A stretch of DNA of 52,260 bases from Actinomycetaceae bacterium (GTDB lineage Bacteria > Actinomycetota > Actinomycetes > Actinomycetales > Actinomycetaceae). The stretch covers positions 1-52,260 of the forward strand of contig JAUMUM010000016.1 of the NCBI GenBank assembly GCA_030530685.1, given 5' to 3'. Numbering within the stretch: position 1 is the first letter of the stretch; every line of letters begins with the position of its first letter. Below the pieces are notes generated by a model, which was not told the DNA's origin, did not search any database, and was given only the letters and a program-made list of their open reading frames with translations. The translations under genes and the position numbers were made by a program. This document shows positions 41,766-50,152 of this stretch, in pieces.

Positions 41766-42383
41766 ATGAACACAAACGAGGTGACGCTTCCCGAAGTCGC
41801 CGGCCTGGATGTCGAGGACGCCAAACAGGTACTGCGCAGCGCAGCGAGGCAGAACCGCTCGCGCCGCCCCGCACATATTCGCGAGAACCTCAGCGAAGCC
41901 TGGGTTCAGACGGCCATGGACTTCCTCGGCGACGCGCAGGTCATCGCCGCCTATGTGTCGGTCAACGACGAACCGCCCACTCACCGCCTGTGCGATGCCA
42001 TCATCGCCTCGGGCAAGAAGCTCCTCCTACCCAAGCTCGGCCCGGGCCTGTCCCGAGAATGGGGCTGGTACCGCGGTGCCGACGACCTCGAAGTCCTCGC
42101 CCCCGGCCGGCCTCCCGAGCCCAGCGGCGACTCCATCGACTCCAGCGTGCTCAATGGCGTCGACGCGCTCCTCATACCCGCCATCCTCATCGGCCGCGGC
42201 GGCCGGCGCATCGGCCAGGGCGGAGGCTGGTACGACCGCATTCTCAAGCAGGTCCGGCCCGGCACGAAGATCGGCGCGATGATCTACCCTGACGAGTACG
42301 TCAAGGGCGAGCTGCCCCAGGACGACATGGACATGCGGGTGCCATACATCGTGCTGCCCGACCGCTGGGGCACGGTGGCCTGA
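41766..42383 (+). CDS. 5-formyltetrahydrofolate cyclo-ligase
   Basis: A 205-residue cytoplasmic enzyme (methenyltetrahydrofolate synthetase) that converts 5-formyl-THF to 5,10-methenyl-THF using ATP. The N-terminal basic segment VLRSAARQNRSRRP corresponds to the conserved KxxLRxxxxxxR start. AQVIAAYVSVNDEPPTHRLC and KKLLLPKLGP are core strands, and DALLIPAILIGRGGRRIGQG then GGWYDRILKQV contains the GxGGGxYDR signature that binds ATP phosphate and substrate. The C-terminal strand MDMRVPYIVLPDRWG is typical. The ATG at 41766 lacks an RBS and is near a -10. It is followed by fmdB, as in other actinobacteria. Confidence 0.92.
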   Translation: MNTNEVTLPEVAGLDVEDAKQVLRSAARQNRSRRPAHIRENLSEAWVQTAMDFLGDAQVIAAYVSVNDEPPTHRLCDAIIASGKKLLLPKLGPGLSREWGWYRGADDLEVLAPGRPPEPSGDSIDSSVLNGVDALLIPAILIGRGGRRIGQGGGWYDRILKQVRPGTKIGAMIYPDEYVKGELPQDDMDMRVPYIVLPDRWGTVA

Positions 42384-42580
42384 CAGGGTGTGACGCCCGG
42401 CGACGGCACGCTCGTCGGGCAACCCAACGTAGCAGGCGGAGCCGACGGTCTCCGCCGCGGCAAACGAGGCCGACGTGGCAAGCGGCCCGGGTTCCCGCTA
42501 ATCTTGGATCGGCTAGCAAGCAGATCGGTTAGCCTGCAAGGCCGCACGCCTTCGCAATCGGAGCTTCACAAGGAGGAAGC

Positions 42581-42937
42581 GTGCCCACGTATTCGTACCG
42601 CTGCACGGGTTGCGGCGACGAGTTCGACATCCACCAGTCCTTCTCGGATGAACCGCTGAAGGTATGTGAAAAGTGCGGCAACAGCCTGCGCAAGCTCTTC
42701 AACTCGGTCGGAATCGTATTCAAGGGTTCCGGTTTCTACCACAACGATTCCAAGCGCTCCTCCTCGCGTTCGTCGGATTCGACGAAGGCCCTGTCCGACG
42801 CCGGCTCCTCCTGGCAGGCCGCAGGCGGCTCGTCCCAGACGTCGAGCGGCTCGGATGGCTCGCCCTCCCGCGGCCAAGGCGCGCGCGGCGAGGCTCCGGC
42901 ATCGTCCAAGCCTGCTCCAGCGCCAGCTTCCAGCTAG
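42581..42937 (+). CDS. FmdB family zinc-ribbon regulatory protein
   Basis: A 118-residue protein with the FmdB zinc ribbon at the N-terminus: Cys8-x2-Cys11 in YSYRCTGCGDEFD and Cys29-x2-Cys32 in KVCEKCGNSLRKLF, followed by the conserved IVFKGSGFYHND. The C-terminal half is Ser/Gly/Ala-rich and disordered. The GTG start has a strong AAGGAGGAAGC. In mycobacteria the homologue sits beside the cyclo-ligase gene, as here, and has been linked with protein quality control; that role is inferred for this copy. Confidence 0.88.
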   Translation: MPTYSYRCTGCGDEFDIHQSFSDEPLKVCEKCGNSLRKLFNSVGIVFKGSGFYHNDSKRSSSRSSDSTKALSDAGSSWQAAGGSSQTSSGSDGSPSRGQGARGEAPASSKPAPAPASS

Positions 42938-43065
42938 CGCGGCACCGCGCCGCCCGTCGCCAGGCCCGCCGATTGCCGGGTCCACAGGCTCGGGCCGTGC
43001 GACGCCGGCCCACATGGCCGCCATGCGTGCGGCTCGCCCAACGCCTGCCCGCATAGCCTCGACGC

Positions 43066-43698
43066 ATGAGTCTTCAGCATGTGCGCGTGTTCCTCTGGCG
43101 CCACAGGTACGTCCTCGTCGCGGTGGCCATCATCGCCACGATGTCCTCGGTCGTGACGGCCATACGCGGGCTCGAACCCGCGACGCGAGCCGTACTCGTG
43201 ACCGCTCGCGACATCCCGCCCGGCACGCGCCTGTCCTCCGGCGACGTCGCCACCGCGCGGGTCCCGGCCAAGCTCGTGCCGCCCGGCGTGTCGCACGCGC
43301 CCGTCGAGGTGGAAGGCCAAACGCTCGTCACACCCGTTGCCGAAGGCGTGCCGATCATCCCGGAAATGCTCCTTTCCGAAGAGTTCATGTCATCGGTCGA
43401 GCCCGGCCACGTCGTCGTCCCGGTGACGGTACAAACTGACGGGACGGAAGAACTCTTGACGCCCGGCCGCACCGTCGCCCTCTACGCACCGCCGGACGAA
43501 TACTCCCAGTCGCGGGCGGCGGAGAAAATCGTCGAGCGGGCACAAATAGTCGGTGTTGGAAAGGAATCGGAAGATTTGTCCTTTTCGAGTGATTCGCCCA
43601 ACACTCGGCCCCTCTTCCTTGCCGTTCCCGTCACAGCCGCTAGCCTTGTCATTGGTTATGGCTCAACTATGCCCATGAGGGTCGTCGTTGTGAAATGA
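43066..43698 (+). CDS. SAF-domain membrane-anchored protein (CpaB/RcpC-like)
   Basis: A 210-residue protein with an N-terminal hydrophobic anchor (RYVLVAVAIIATMSSVVTAI, about 14-33), so the rest is extracytoplasmic. A SAF domain follows: RAVLVTARDIPPGTRLSSGD then VATARVPAKLVPPG, and LVTPVAEGVPIIPEMLL. The end, LFLAVPVTAASLVIGYGSTM, resembles the RcpC/CpaB C-terminal strand. CpaB proteins belong to Flp pilus assembly, but no other pilus gene is present; orphan SAF proteins at this locus, between fmdB and mscL, are common in actinobacteria. The ATG is at 43066. Confidence 0.85.
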   Translation: MSLQHVRVFLWRHRYVLVAVAIIATMSSVVTAIRGLEPATRAVLVTARDIPPGTRLSSGDVATARVPAKLVPPGVSHAPVEVEGQTLVTPVAEGVPIIPEMLLSEEFMSSVEPGHVVVPVTVQTDGTEELLTPGRTVALYAPPDEYSQSRAAEKIVERAQIVGVGKESEDLSFSSDSPNTRPLFLAVPVTAASLVIGYGSTMPMRVVVVK

Positions 43699-43774
43699 CC
43701 TCATGAGTTGCGAATATTTTTGATTCCCGGCTGCCCAATGGCGGCGCGGGCCCTCCAGATTTAAAGGAGCACCT

Positions 43775-44194
43775 ATGCTCAAAGGTTTCAAAGAGTTCAT
43801 CATGCGCGGAAATGTCATCGACCTCGCGGTCGGTGTCATCATCGGTGGTGCTTTCGCCCCGATCGTCACGGCATTGACGGATAACATCATCATGCCGATC
43901 ATCGCCGGCATCTTTGGCCAGCCCAGCTTCGACGACGTACTCGCCTTCGAGGTGGGGGGTTCCGCGGTGCAGCCAGGCATCATGATCAGCGCGATCATTA
44001 ACTTCCTCCTCATCGCGGCGGCGCTCTACTTCTGCATCGTCCTGCCGATGAACAGGCTCGCCGCGCGCCGTGCCAGCGGCGAGGAAGAAGCAGAGGAGCT
44101 TTCGGCAGAGGCACAGCTGCTGACCGAGATTCGCGACTCCCTCAGGTACCAGGGTGGCTACCCGGGTACGCATCAGGGCGGTCATCGTCTCTGA
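43775..44194 (+). CDS. mscL: Large-conductance mechanosensitive channel MscL
   Basis: A 139-residue pore protein that opens on hypo-osmotic shock. The first helix region MLKGFKEFIMRGNVIDLAVG then VIIGGAFAPIVTALTDNIIM is the MscL signature with the glycine-rich pore-lining TM1. A periplasmic loop follows, then TM2 (IMISAIINFLLIAAALYFCI) and a charged C-terminal helix LTEIRDSLR. AAGGAG precedes the ATG by 6 nt. A strong terminator follows the gene. Confidence 0.96.
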   Translation: MLKGFKEFIMRGNVIDLAVGVIIGGAFAPIVTALTDNIIMPIIAGIFGQPSFDDVLAFEVGGSAVQPGIMISAIINFLLIAAALYFCIVLPMNRLAARRASGEEEAEELSAEAQLLTEIRDSLRYQGGYPGTHQGGHRL

Positions 44195-44208
44195 CCTTTC
44201 GAACTAAT

Positions 44209-44243
44209 CGTGGGGTGCGAGGTCTCTCGCACCCCACGTTTTT
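44209..44243 (+). terminator. Rho-independent terminator after mscL
   Basis: A perfect 13-bp stem, CGTGGGGTGCGAG (44209-44221) with CTCGCACCCCACG (44226-44238), encloses a 4-nt loop and is followed by TTTTT. It ends the mscL transcript. Confidence 0.92.
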
Positions 44244-44372
44244 CTTGCCGTGCTTTGGCGCGTTCCGGTTTGCCTTCGGTGGCTCTGTTCTAATGTGGCA
44301 ACGCACGAGGTGCTTCGGTGGCTCGTGACGGTACGCAGAATTCGTAAGCCACCGGGCTGCACGTCAGAGGAC

Positions 44373-44699
44373 TCAGAGTGCGCCGAAATGAGGTGGCCGC
44401 TCGTCCAGCAGTCGGCGCTCGGAGGCGTCCTTGGCAACGATCGGGCGCGAAGCCGCCCGCGGCCTCACGCCCGCCGAGCTCGGGCCATCGGCGTGCAGAG
44501 CCTGGCCCGGGCTGGCAATCTCACCGCGCGCAAGGCGCTCGGCGTCGACGCGCGACAGGCGCACGGCCGCCCGGCGCTTGGGTCGGCCGCCTGCCCGGCC
44601 TGCGTCGCCCGGAGTCTTGTTCGGTTCACCACTCGGCACCGGCGCGCCGTTTTCCTCCGGCGCGCCACCATCTGCCCTCCCATTGCGTGCGGTGCTCAC
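44373..44699 (-). CDS. Small basic protein coupled to the helicase-like gene
   Basis: A 108-residue protein whose GTG start (44697-44699) overlaps the stop of the large upstream gene as GTGA, so the two are translationally coupled. The first 50 residues are Gly/Arg/Pro-rich and probably disordered. The second half is structured-looking: RRAAVRLSRVDAERLARGEI, then a tail KDASERRLLDERPPHFGAL. A C-terminal acidic stretch ending in a PPH-type motif recurs in small actinobacterial proteins of unknown function. It is probably a partner of the large protein; no function can be assigned. Confidence 0.62.
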   Translation of the reverse strand: MSTARNGRADGGAPEENGAPVPSGEPNKTPGDAGRAGGRPKRRAAVRLSRVDAERLARGEIASPGQALHADGPSSAGVRPRAASRPIVAKDASERRLLDERPPHFGAL

Positions 44700-47600
44700 T
44701 CGTGGAAGCCCTCCGGGCTGGGCGGCAGTGGCGCGCTCTTGCCGTCGCTCGTCCTGTGGCGCCTGGTCGCGAGCCCAGAGCGGGCGACGACATTGCGCAG
44801 CACGACGTCGGTCTGCGAGCCGCGCCGCGGGATGGCCAGCTCCTCGCGAAGCTCGCCGACCAGCTCCTCCTCCGTGCGCGGTCGGCCGTCGGAGGCGATC
44901 CACTCCAAAACATCAGTCAGCTGACTGTCCGCGTAGACCGACAGCGGCAGCCCTGCCTGCACGTCCGGACGCTTGTCGCGACGATCCCCCGCCGCCGCGA
45001 CCTCGGTGGCCGGGCGGGCGGCGCCGTCGATCTGCCGCCTCGACCTCTTCTTCCGCCTATCGCTGCGCGACGGAGCCGGCGACGAGGGCTCGCCGTCGCG
45101 TTCCTTGTCCGGCGAGCCGGACGAACCGGACGAACCGGCCCCGCCCCCCGACGGGCCCGTGCCCTCGCTTATCGGGCCAGCGTCCCCGCCTGTCGAACCA
45201 GCGCCCTCGCCCGGCGGTGAAGCCTCTGGCGCGCCGCCACCGGCCACCTCGGGAGCGGCCGGCTCGCGCGCAGTCTTTGTCTCCGCCTCTCGACCCGCAT
45301 CGGCGCCGGCCGACGTCGCAGCCTTGGCAGCAACCGCGCCTCCTGCGTCCGAACCACCGCCAGCAGCCGAACTACCAGCGGTGGCCCCGCCATCGGCAGC
45401 AACCGCGCCTTTCCTACCGGAGGCATCTCGATTGCTGGTCGCACCGGCTGGCGCCGCAGCCGCGTCGGCAACGGTGGCCGCGCCACCACCGCCACTAGCA
45501 CCGCCGTCGGCCACATCACGACCGGCCACATCACCACCAGCCACACCGGCCGCGCCATTCCCGCCACCAGCACCATTACCGGCCCCACCGGCCCGCGCCG
45601 GGGCCTTCACACCGCCGTCGCGCACACGCGCCCTGGCCTCGACGCGCCGCGTCTGCTCGAGCGCCGCCTTGACGATGTCGGCCTGCCCAATGGGGTCGAT
45701 GAACAGCGACGTCGAAAACGTCTGCAGCACGGTCCACCCGCGCGCCTCCAGGCGCTCCAGCCAGTACCGGTCGCGCCGCCGCAGGGACGGCTCGGCGACG
45801 TAGGCCTCGCTGTCGGCGAGCACGGCCACCCGCCACGTCCCCTCGAACGACGGGTGCCCGGCCACGAGGGGGATGCGCACGCCGTCGTCGAAACCGAAAT
45901 CCAGGGCGACGGACCATCCGGCCGCCCGCAGCCGCGCAGCCAGGTCGCCGAGCAGCGGTCCGAGATCGCGCCCGGACTCGTCCGGCTCGAGCGTGACCTC
46001 GCGGCCGGACGCCCGTTCGATGAGCTTTTCCAGCAGCAGTGGCCCCGGCATGGAGACGCGGCTGGCATCGATCTCACCCGGGCCGAGCGACGAGACGATC
46101 GTCAACTCCTCGCGCGGAGCCTCGATCGTGTCCACCAGCCCCGTCAGACCGGTGGCCGTCGACAGGCAGCCGAAGGAATGCAGCACGCGGCCGTGCACCG
46201 TCTTGCCAAAACCGACCGTGAAAATGATCGAGTCGCGATGCAGCCCTGCCGCCTTGTCCAGCTCGAGGATGACGAAGGGCTCGCGCCGATCGTCGCTGAG
46301 GAAGGCCCCCAGCTGCGGCGATCCCGAAGCGAGCCTGCGAATGGCGTCCCTGATGCGCGCCGCGTGCGCCTCCGACGCGCTGACGACCCCCAGCGAACGC
46401 TCCGGCTGAGTCAGAGCATGCTCGACGATCGCATCGACGACGGCGTCCACCTCGGCCTGCGTGCCCTCGACCAGCCCCGTCTGCGGGTTGGGAACCCCGC
46501 GCCCGTCAACGACGACCAGCCGCGGCCTGCGGCTGCGCTTGGCCGAGGGGACCATCTCCAGGACGTCACCGTAGCCCTGCTCGCGCAGCGTCTGGGCCGC
46601 GAGCTCGTCGTGCTGGGCGCGCAACGTCGGCAGCGTGCACACCGGCAGGACCTTGGCGAACTGCGTGATCGCGGCGTCACTGCCCTCGGCCCGCCGGAGG
46701 TTGCCCATGACAACGATCTGATGACCCCTCATGAACATGGACACCGTGGACGCCAGTGACACCGAATCCTGCTCGTCCATGACCACGAGGTCCGCCCACG
46801 GCATCGGCGGGACGAACTCGGCGGCGATCATGGCGGGGATGACCCACACGGGCCGCGACGTCTGCACGATCTGCGGGTAGGTGGCGATGGCGTCGCGCAG
46901 GATGCCCGTCGAATACTTTTCGAGTTGCGCGTCGAGCGCCATGGTGTCGTCGCGCCGCCCGGATATGGTTTCGCGCATGATCCGCACCACCGCGCGGGAA
47001 ACCGGCGCCGACAGCGTCCGCGTGTGCGCCCTGTCCAGCCGGCGCACCTCCGATGCGAGCTCGAGTAGCGCCGTCGGGGTCGTGCGCGCCAGGACGGGCG
47101 AGCGCCCCACCAGCTGCTCGAATATCGACGAGGCGTGGATCAGCTCGAGCTCGCCGGCCACCTGGTTCCTGCCGATCTTGCGCTCGGCGAAGTCGTCGAT
47201 CACGTCCCCGAGGCCGCGCGCCCTCAGATCGGCTGTGATCTCGTTGGCCCGGGGCAGGCGCGCCATCGTCTCGTCGTCGCCGGCCAGGGCTTGCACGCGT
47301 TCCAGCAGCTGCCTCATGGGCAGGTCGCTCAGGCCGTCCTCGCCCAGCACCTCTTCCAGCTGGTCGATCTGGCGCGTGACCTCCTGCGTGCTGGCGCGCA
47401 CCTGCGTCATACCCTCGGGCAGCTTGGGCCAGCCGCCCTCCTCGCAGTAGCGCCGCCACACTTCGCGCTGGCGCTGGACGGTCACGAGGTCGGCGTGCAG
47501 GTCGGATGACGACGCCCCTGGCCGCACGAAGTCCTTGGCCTGCTTGGTCAGGCGGCGCCGCAGCGACCCGCGCATCTCCTCGCCGTGAGCCTCGCGCCAT

Positions 47601-49777
47601 TCCTTTGAGGCGGTGGCAATGACGAGGTCCTGGGCGCTGCGTTCGAAGATCTGCGGCAGGAAAATGTCGAGCGAATGGGAGATCCCCTCGAGCACGCCGA
47701 CCTGCTCCAGCCAGTCGGCGAAGGTCCGCGCCGGGGTCAGCCCCGTCTCCTCGGCCGTGCGCTCGGCGTGCGCGATGACCACGGGCAGCGAGTCGTCGGC
47801 CATGCGCTTGGCCAGGGCGAGCGCGCGCTCGCCGTCGGCCTCGCTGTGGATGTGCGCGCCCTTCCACGGCGACTGCACGGCCGTCGTGTAGACGCCAAGC
47901 TCGGCGGCCTCCTCGAGCGCGGCGCGAATATCGTCGAGCTGGCCGGAGGCGGCCTGCAGGGCGTCGGACGTCAGGCGGACGCGGCTCTTAGGTGCGTCGG
48001 GCCGCGCCGTCAGCAGCGCCAGGCGCTCGAGGAGCGAATGCACGGACTCGCCCCAGCGGGGATCGACCTCGTGCAGGGATCCGATATAGTCGGCCAGTTC
48101 GCGGCGGGCGCTCGTCAATTCGGCCCGCAGGTCGAGGATCTCGCCGATGTCCTCCTCGTCCGTTCGCAGGCGCATTCCCGTTCGGATGCGGTGGGCGACG
48201 CCGTCGAGGTCGGAGAAATCCAGGACGAGGTCGCCCAGTCCGATCCGTTCCATCTCCTCGACGAGGGCGCCGCCGGCCGAGGCACGCCCGGGAATGTACA
48301 GCACGTTACGGCCCGACGCCGCCGCGTCCGCCACGATGCCGGCGAGCGTGCCCATCGCCTCGGAGCCGGGCGGCGTGTCGACGACCACCGAGCGGCCGGA
48401 CGCCACGGCCTCGATGACCGAAAGCTCGGCCGGGTCGCGATCGCCCGCGCCGCGCTCGGCCTCCGGGAAGCGGTCGCGGACCTCGGCCGGCGGCAGCGGG
48501 GCCGAGGACAGCCGGCGGGTCTCCTCGTCGCCCGCCAGCGCCGTCATGACGCCCGATTCCTCGATGTAGGGCTTCATGGCCTCCAGGTCGGACAGCAGCA
48601 CCTGAGCCGGGTGCACGAAGCACCCGAGCACCGCGAGGTTTTCGTAAGTGAAGCCGGGCAGGTAGATCCGGCTGAGCTCGCACAGACGCGCCAGTGCCTC
48701 GTCCTCGCGGGAGGCGTCTGCGGCCAGTGTGCGCAGCTTGCCGATGTCGCCGGGGCGGGTGCCGTGCGCGCGCAGCGCGCGGATGAGCGCCGGGTTGATC
48801 TCGCTGCGAGCCGTGAGCGTGATGTAGGCGTCGTCCGGGCCCGACGGGTCGAAGCGGACGGTGCGCAGCAGCCCAGCCTCGTGCATCTGCCGGACCTTCG
48901 GAGCTCTGCGCTCGGCCCGTCGGCCCTCGCCGGAAGAACCGGAAGCCTTCGCGCGCGCCGCGTTGCCGGTTGGTGCGCCGGCATCACCCGCACCGCCGCC
49001 GGAGCTTGCAGCGCCGCCCGCGGTATCGCCGGTCGATGCGCCGCTTTCACCTGCCGCGCCGCCGGCCGGAAGGAGGTCGATGGACGCAGGGTCTGCGTCC
49101 GGGTCGTCGGCGTAGCCGTACTGGGCCAGGCCCGCCTCTCCGTCCTCGAGGTCGATGGGCGGTTCCGTCCACGAGATTCGACCTATTGCCAGGGTCACCG
49201 GCGCGTAACCGTATTGCTCGGACAGGGCATTGATGCGCAGCCGGAGTTCGGCCAGCCGTGCGCGCGCCTCGCGCTGGGCGGTCTCTTCGCGCACGAGCGA
49301 CGTGAGCAGCGTGGGCATCCCCGAATAGAGCTGCGAAGCGCCGGTCGGATGGGGCGAGGAAAGGTTGACGACGGCGGTGTCGTTGCCGTCGATGGGCTCG
49401 GCCGACTCTTCCACGACCTCGGAAAGCTCGTGATACCACCGCGCGTAGGCGAGCGTCACGCGGGCCCGGCGCGACAGCTCGATGGGCGGCTCGCTCTCCG
49501 GCTGCGACTGCTCGCCGGAGTCCTCCGCGGGCCTGTCGCCTCGTTCCGCAACCTCGGCACCTTCGACGCCGGGCGCGTCGGCGTCCTCCTCCACGACCTC
49601 GGCCTGGACCGCTTCCGCGGCGTCGTCGGCATCGGCCTCGACCTCCGTGACGACCAGGCCCGGGTCGTCCTGGCCGCCTGCTTCGTCGGGGCTCGCCGAA
49701 TCGAAGGCGGAATCGCCGACCTGGCGGGCCTCGTCCGGCAGGTCTTTCTTGCGGTTGCGCTTGAAGAAGGAGCTCAC
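44696..49777 (-). CDS. Giant SF1-helicase-like protein with degenerate ATPase motifs and Vsr/REase-like domain
   Basis: A 1693-residue protein from a GTG start at 49777. Residues 1-110 are acidic and disordered. The core follows the UPF1-like SF1 layout, but its key motifs are altered: the Walker A position reads VVVDTPPGSEAMGTLAGI (about 463-480) without the GKT lysine, and Walker B reads WADLVVMDEQDSVS (about 1000) instead of DEAQ. Near 1290-1375 a Vsr/MTES_1575-type nuclease fold appears (LRRRDRYWLERLEARGWTVL, then FSTSLFIDP). A very long Ala/Gly/Ser linker (about 1390-1560) leads to a C-terminal winged-helix-like segment YADSQLTDVLEWIASDGRP resembling DUF3320. It may bind rather than unwind nucleic acid. 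The downstream small gene overlaps by 4 bp. Confidence 0.75.
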   Translation of the reverse strand: MSSFFKRNRKKDLPDEARQVGDSAFDSASPDEAGGQDDPGLVVTEVEADADDAAEAVQAEVVEEDADAPGVEGAEVAERGDRPAEDSGEQSQPESEPPIELSRRARVTLAYARWYHELSEVVEESAEPIDGNDTAVVNLSSPHPTGASQLYSGMPTLLTSLVREETAQREARARLAELRLRINALSEQYGYAPVTLAIGRISWTEPPIDLEDGEAGLAQYGYADDPDADPASIDLLPAGGAAGESGASTGDTAGGAASSGGGAGDAGAPTGNAARAKASGSSGEGRRAERRAPKVRQMHEAGLLRTVRFDPSGPDDAYITLTARSEINPALIRALRAHGTRPGDIGKLRTLAADASREDEALARLCELSRIYLPGFTYENLAVLGCFVHPAQVLLSDLEAMKPYIEESGVMTALAGDEETRRLSSAPLPPAEVRDRFPEAERGAGDRDPAELSVIEAVASGRSVVVDTPPGSEAMGTLAGIVADAAASGRNVLYIPGRASAGGALVEEMERIGLGDLVLDFSDLDGVAHRIRTGMRLRTDEEDIGEILDLRAELTSARRELADYIGSLHEVDPRWGESVHSLLERLALLTARPDAPKSRVRLTSDALQAASGQLDDIRAALEEAAELGVYTTAVQSPWKGAHIHSEADGERALALAKRMADDSLPVVIAHAERTAEETGLTPARTFADWLEQVGVLEGISHSLDIFLPQIFERSAQDLVIATASKEWREAHGEEMRGSLRRRLTKQAKDFVRPGASSSDLHADLVTVQRQREVWRRYCEEGGWPKLPEGMTQVRASTQEVTRQIDQLEEVLGEDGLSDLPMRQLLERVQALAGDDETMARLPRANEITADLRARGLGDVIDDFAERKIGRNQVAGELELIHASSIFEQLVGRSPVLARTTPTALLELASEVRRLDRAHTRTLSAPVSRAVVRIMRETISGRRDDTMALDAQLEKYSTGILRDAIATYPQIVQTSRPVWVIPAMIAAEFVPPMPWADLVVMDEQDSVSLASTVSMFMRGHQIVVMGNLRRAEGSDAAITQFAKVLPVCTLPTLRAQHDELAAQTLREQGYGDVLEMVPSAKRSRRPRLVVVDGRGVPNPQTGLVEGTQAEVDAVVDAIVEHALTQPERSLGVVSASEAHAARIRDAIRRLASGSPQLGAFLSDDRREPFVILELDKAAGLHRDSIIFTVGFGKTVHGRVLHSFGCLSTATGLTGLVDTIEAPREELTIVSSLGPGEIDASRVSMPGPLLLEKLIERASGREVTLEPDESGRDLGPLLGDLAARLRAAGWSVALDFGFDDGVRIPLVAGHPSFEGTWRVAVLADSEAYVAEPSLRRRDRYWLERLEARGWTVLQTFSTSLFIDPIGQADIVKAALEQTRRVEARARVRDGGVKAPARAGGAGNGAGGGNGAAGVAGGDVAGRDVADGGASGGGGAATVADAAAAPAGATSNRDASGRKGAVAADGGATAGSSAAGGGSDAGGAVAAKAATSAGADAGREAETKTAREPAAPEVAGGGAPEASPPGEGAGSTGGDAGPISEGTGPSGGGAGSSGSSGSPDKERDGEPSSPAPSRSDRRKKRSRRQIDGAARPATEVAAAGDRRDKRPDVQAGLPLSVYADSQLTDVLEWIASDGRPRTEEELVGELREELAIPRRGSQTDVVLRNVVARSGLATRRHRTSDGKSAPLPPSPEGFHE

Positions 49778-50152
49778 GTCACCACGTTATCGGTATGAGT
49801 CGCGAATGTCCGAATACCGCGCCGGGGCCCGCCAAGTCCAGTACTCGAGCACGGCGTGCCGGATCGGTGCCGCGCCTTGCCGCCGACGCCAAAGAACGCC
49901 GCATTTAGCGCGGCGAGGTGGTCCGCACCGTGGCGCGCAGGTCCGGGCACGTGGCGAGCGGTGAGCCAGGCCCGGGCAGCATTCACCATGCGCGACCGTG
50001 CCCGCTCGGGTGCGCCTGCAGGTTGGCCGTCTGCGCGCCGGCCGCGCCACGAACCTGTGCCCGCGACCAGATCGTGCCCGCGCCACCTACATGCCGGCCG
50101 CCAGCACGGCGCCCACGCCCGCTCACCGGCCTTCTCGTCGACCGTGAGCAAT
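49778..50152. other. Intergenic region, no gene recognised
   Basis: A 375-bp gap between the start of the large helicase-like gene and the stop of the MFS gene, both on the minus strand. Open frames cross it in several phases, but none has a start, RBS and composition together. It must contain the promoter of the large gene; I cannot place it. Confidence 0.4.

Noticed and set aside
47675-49798. A 707-residue plus-strand frame rich in Arg, Gly and His.
   Set aside because: Antisense shadow of the giant SF1-like gene; composition is that of a GC-rich complementary frame.
49787-50086. Possible remnant of a small gene in the gap before the MFS gene.
   Set aside because: Fragments in different frames look vaguely protein-like, but none has a start signal or recognised motif.
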